Source of the DNA: an uncultured Alphaproteobacteria bacterium
Lineage (GTDB): Bacteria > Pseudomonadota > Alphaproteobacteria > UBA9655
Length of the DNA: 8,307 bases
Assembly: GCA_937967795.1 (NCBI GenBank)
Contig: CALBSK010000030.1
Span: forward strand, 1-8,307
Direction: 5' to 3'
Positions 6,670 to 8,307 of this stretch are shown piece after piece. Made by a program: the position numbers and the translations under genes. The notes under the pieces were generated by a model. It was not told the origin of the DNA. It did no database searches and saw nothing but the letters and a program-made list of their open reading frames with translations. Position 1 is the first letter of the stretch. Each line of letters starts with the position of its first letter.

Positions 6670-6697
6670 ATGTTAGCACTAAAAAATAATTTGTAAA
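6670..6697 (-). promoter_or_regulatory. Putative promoter for the prenyltransferase series
   Basis: On the minus strand, TTTACA (6692-6697) and TAACAT (6670-6675) are separated by 16 bases and match the sigma70 consensus at 5/6 and 4/6 positions. Transcription would start near 6663, giving a leader of about 125 nt that contains the inverted repeat at 6553-6610. The region is very AT-rich, so chance matches are common. Confidence 0.4.
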
Positions 6698-6770
6698 TCC
6701 TATTTTTTGATTAGATCTTTTTATATGAATACCCTCCTTTATGTAATCTATATACGGAATTTGCTGATAG

Positions 6771-6798
6771 TTGACACCATCTCTTCCCTCAGTATAGT
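6771..6798 (+). promoter_or_regulatory. Sigma70-type promoter of the haem-oxygenase-like gene
   Basis: TTGACA (6771-6776, perfect -35) and TATAGT (6793-6798, 5/6 for -10) are spaced by 16 bases. Start of transcription is expected near 6805, giving a leader of about 65 nt before the ATG at 6870. This is the best promoter match noticed in the window. A 12-bp palindrome, TAGTG-AA-CACTA (6795-6806), overlaps the end of the -10 box and the start point and would be well placed as an operator. Confidence 0.7.
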
Positions 6799-6869
6799 GA
6801 ACACTAGGAAAGATATAATTCCTTATGCATAATTGAAAATATATTCAGCCAATTAACACTGGGGGCATC

Positions 6870-7544
6870 ATGAAAACAATCCAAGACTACATTAAGATTA
6901 AACAGGAAGAGTTTTCTCATTGTCCCCTTATCCATCATATAAGAAAAAGGCTTCCTCTTCAGCAGACTATCGGATTTGCACCGTACGGGGCTTTTTGGGT
7001 CATGACTTTTCAGGACATTCTTCGCCTTAATGAGATATTAACCAAAGATCCTATGTTACGAGAATTTGCGCATCAGCACAGGCAAGAAGATTCGGGTCAT
7101 GAGCAGTGGTTCTTGGAAGACCTTGAGGTTATGTTCGATACAGAGAAGCTAACCATTGGCTGGCTTTACGGACCCGAATGTTCAGTTATACGCGATGGCT
7201 CATATGCTCTTATGGCTGAGCTGCTCAAAGCTGAGAGTGATCAACTGCGAACAGTATTGTTGCTCGCCCTTGAATCAACCAGCCAAATTTTTTCCAAGGA
7301 AATAACATCATACATATATGATATGGGTTATGGCGAAAAGTTAAAATATTTCTCAAAAACGCACTTTGATGCTGAAAGCGAGCACGCTATGTATGAAGAA
7401 GAAGGTCAGCGACAGCTTCATGCTATAAAGCTTACCCCTCAAGAAAGAGAAAAAGCCGTTGCTTTAGTAGACCATATTTATGCAATCTTCTATACAATGA
7501 CTGATGCATTGTTAAAACAGGTTAAACTGCACCCCTCTGTCTAG
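6870..7544 (+). CDS. Haem-oxygenase-like fold enzyme, probable diiron oxidase/oxygenase (HDO/TenA-like)
   Basis: 224-residue all-helical protein. HRQEDSGHEQWFLEDL at 70-85 gives candidate metal ligands E73/D74 and H77; E135 lies in LALESTSQ, and HFDAESEH at 165-172 supplies an H165-x3-E169-x2-H172 pattern. The Glu-30 residues-His-x3-[D/E]-x2-His layout matches, as I recall, that of haem-oxygenase-like diiron enzymes such as the N-oxygenase SznF. It also fits the 'iron-containing redox enzyme' (Haem_oxygenas_2) family. Known relatives carry out N-oxygenation, oxidative decarboxylation and C-C cleavage in natural-product pathways. A TenA-type thiaminase is less likely, since its catalytic Cys signature is not seen. 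A GGGGG site precedes the ATG by five bases. Transcribed divergently from the prenyltransferase gene. The stop codon coincides with the likely end of the neighbouring IS remnant (TGTCTAGACC from 7538), so the native C-terminus may have been slightly altered. Confidence 0.72.
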   Translation: MKTIQDYIKIKQEEFSHCPLIHHIRKRLPLQQTIGFAPYGAFWVMTFQDILRLNEILTKDPMLREFAHQHRQEDSGHEQWFLEDLEVMFDTEKLTIGWLYGPECSVIRDGSYALMAELLKAESDQLRTVLLLALESTSQIFSKEITSYIYDMGYGEKLKYFSKTHFDAESEHAMYEEEGQRQLHAIKLTPQEREKAVALVDHIYAIFYTMTDALLKQVKLHPSV

Positions 7545-8035
7545 ACCAAAATTAGGTTAATTTAAGTGAGACTTTCCCTTTTCCTTTCTACAAAATAAAT
7601 CCTGGTTGTTGTGGGGCCTGTGGGAATGTGGGTAACTTACGGAGTAAGTTATCCACATATCCATCAGGCCTAGAAAACTCTGGCTTTGCGAGATTTTTCT
7701 GCTCCTCGGCCACTTCAATGCCATACACTTCGGCTGGTGTTTTGTACCTCAAACTTTGGTGTAGTCGTTTATGGTTGTAAAGTTTGATAAACTTCCCAAT
7801 TGATTGCCGTGCTTCTCGCAGGTCTTCAAAACTATGCAGCAAAATGTGCTCGTGTTTTACCGTTCGCCAAAACCGCTCTATAATGACATTATCAACCCAC
7901 CACCCTTTGCCGTCCAGGCTGATTCGGATCCCTGCTTCTTTCACTCGTTTTGTCCACTCATAGCTCGTAAATTGGCTCCCTTGGTCTGTATTGACGATTT
8001 CTGGGCAAGCATATCTTAAGGCATCCTCTAGGTTT
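7538..8035 (-). mobile_element. Remnant of an IS3-family insertion sequence (3' part)
   Basis: The region carries the C-terminal half of an IS3-family OrfB transposase. On the minus strand the element would end in ...TAGACA at 7538, fitting the TG...CA ends of IS3-type elements, and the bases inward (TGTCTAGACCAAAATTAGG) are candidates for a terminal inverted repeat. The other end is missing: recognisable transposase sequence stops near 8031-8035, so no partner repeat or target duplication can be checked. The 7538 border is therefore inferred. Confidence 0.6.
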
Positions 8036-8082
8036 TGTTCTCTAATTGCGCTTGGGTCAAGATCTATCCCCTTCTTTTTTCC
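7588..8082 (-). pseudogene. Truncated IS3-family transposase (OrfB, DDE integrase core)
   Basis: An open frame of 164 codons extends from a stop at 8083-8085 to the TAG at 7588. It has no ATG before 7944, but clear transposase sequence begins upstream of that, at about 8031: LEDALRYACPEIVNTDQGSQ, then YEWTKRVKEAGIRISLDGKG and DNVIIERFW. The second catalytic Asp (NTDQGS) and the Glu (IIERFW) are exactly 35 residues apart, the D35E spacing of the IS3 family. KLYNHKRLHQSLRYKTPAEVYG closes the core. The first Asp with its N-terminal domain and OrfA are absent, and the residues before LEDALRY (KKKGIDLDPSAIREQN) do not look like transposase. The gene cannot be active. Any start at 7944 would be only an arbitrary internal Met. 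Confidence 0.88.
7628..7656. repeat. 13-bp hairpin with 3-nt loop inside the transposase tail
   Basis: GTGGGTAACTTAC (7628-7640), loop GGA, GTAAGTTATCCAC (7644-7656): 12 of 13 positions pair. It lies in the codons for VDNLLRKLP near the C-terminus of the transposase remnant. Such a compact stem could terminate or slow transcription near the element end, or be a relic of a recombination site; it lacks a following T-run in either direction. Confidence 0.7.
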
Positions 8083-8099
8083 TTAGCCTTTTCATAAGG

Positions 8100-8246
8100 T
8101 TAGAGATTTACAGAACAATATCCATGGTTCTCTGCGAGGTCTTCAATGAAGAAGGTTAGCGCTAGAGCTTTCTTCTTCGCCTCATTATAGTCTTCGAATA
8201 AAATAAGCAAGGCGTCACGTTTCACTTTTTCAAATTTGCTCCCCAT
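8100..8246 (-). CDS. Unidentified short protein, possibly 5'-truncated by the contig end
   Basis: From ATG at 8244-8246 a 48-codon frame runs to TAA at 8100-8102: MGSKFEKVKRDALLILFEDY, then a helix-rich, Lys/Ala/Glu-containing stretch ending HGYCSVNL. The same frame is open upstream to the window end (no stop in 69 codons; upstream residues include FCLTCVWTYTEH), so the real start may lie outside. No good ribosome binding site precedes the ATG. It sits just upstream of the truncated transposase, in DNA that may have replaced or interrupted the IS. I do not recognise the family. Confidence 0.35.
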   Translation of the reverse strand: MGSKFEKVKRDALLILFEDYNEAKKKALALTFFIEDLAENHGYCSVNL

Positions 8247-8307
8247 GTGCTCTGTATAAGTCCAAACACAAGTGAGACAAAATAGATTGCTGTAGAGGGA
8301 GTGTGAA

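Larger units (their letters stand above)
6540..6869. promoter_or_regulatory. Divergent intergenic region between prenyltransferase and haem-oxygenase-like genes
   Basis: This 330-bp gap holds no convincing gene. It separates two divergently read genes and contains promoter-like hexamers on both strands, a leader inverted repeat on the left side and a short palindrome at the rightward start site. The arrangement would permit joint control of both transcription units by one regulator binding in the gap, but no regulator gene is visible in the window. Confidence 0.6.

Noticed and set aside
7804..8019. 71-codon plus-strand open frame opposite the transposase
   Set aside because: Antisense to the D35E transposase core.

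Overview
The window looks like an AT-rich (roughly 40% GC by eye) Gram-negative bacterial contig. An outer-membrane beta-barrel gene, Shine-Dalgarno sites and a sigma70-type promoter support a proteobacterium. A palindromic repeat whose arms read GTCAT...ATGAC recalls dispersed repeats of host-associated alphaproteobacteria (Rickettsiales/Holosporales-like), but a gammaproteobacterium such as a Legionellales member cannot be excluded. The first ~38 bases are Illumina adapter. Genes run off both ends, so this is probably a whole short contig and not a genomic interval with natural borders.

Layout. From about 6.54 kb leftward on the minus strand lies a co-directional series: a DMATS-type (ABBA-fold) aromatic/indole prenyltransferase, two tandem paralogous small cupins, a 127-bp nested palindrome, an AMP-forming acyl-CoA synthetase, a class I SAM methyltransferase, a FadL/OmpP1-like outer-membrane protein, and the start of a small membrane protein cut by the contig end. 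Divergently, from 6870 on the plus strand, lies a haem-oxygenase-like diiron-type enzyme behind a near-consensus promoter (TTGACA-N16-TATAGT). To its right is a degraded IS3-family transposase on the minus strand, missing its N-terminal half and the first catalytic Asp. It is followed by a short unidentified open frame that reaches the contig end.

How the genes may work together (inference). A prenyltransferase, an acyl/aryl-activating ligase, a small-molecule methyltransferase, two cupins, a haem-oxygenase-like oxidase and an outer-membrane channel for hydrophobic molecules have the composition of a small specialised-metabolite gene cluster. A plausible reading is that an aromatic (perhaps indole-derived) or acyl substrate is activated, prenylated, methylated and oxidised, and the lipophilic product crosses the outer membrane through the FadL-like protein. 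No NRPS, PKS, terpene cyclase or dedicated regulator is visible, so the scaffold is unknown and the cluster may continue beyond the left end. DMATS enzymes are best known from fungi, actinomycetes and cyanobacteria, so this combination in a low-GC proteobacterium is the most interesting content of the window.
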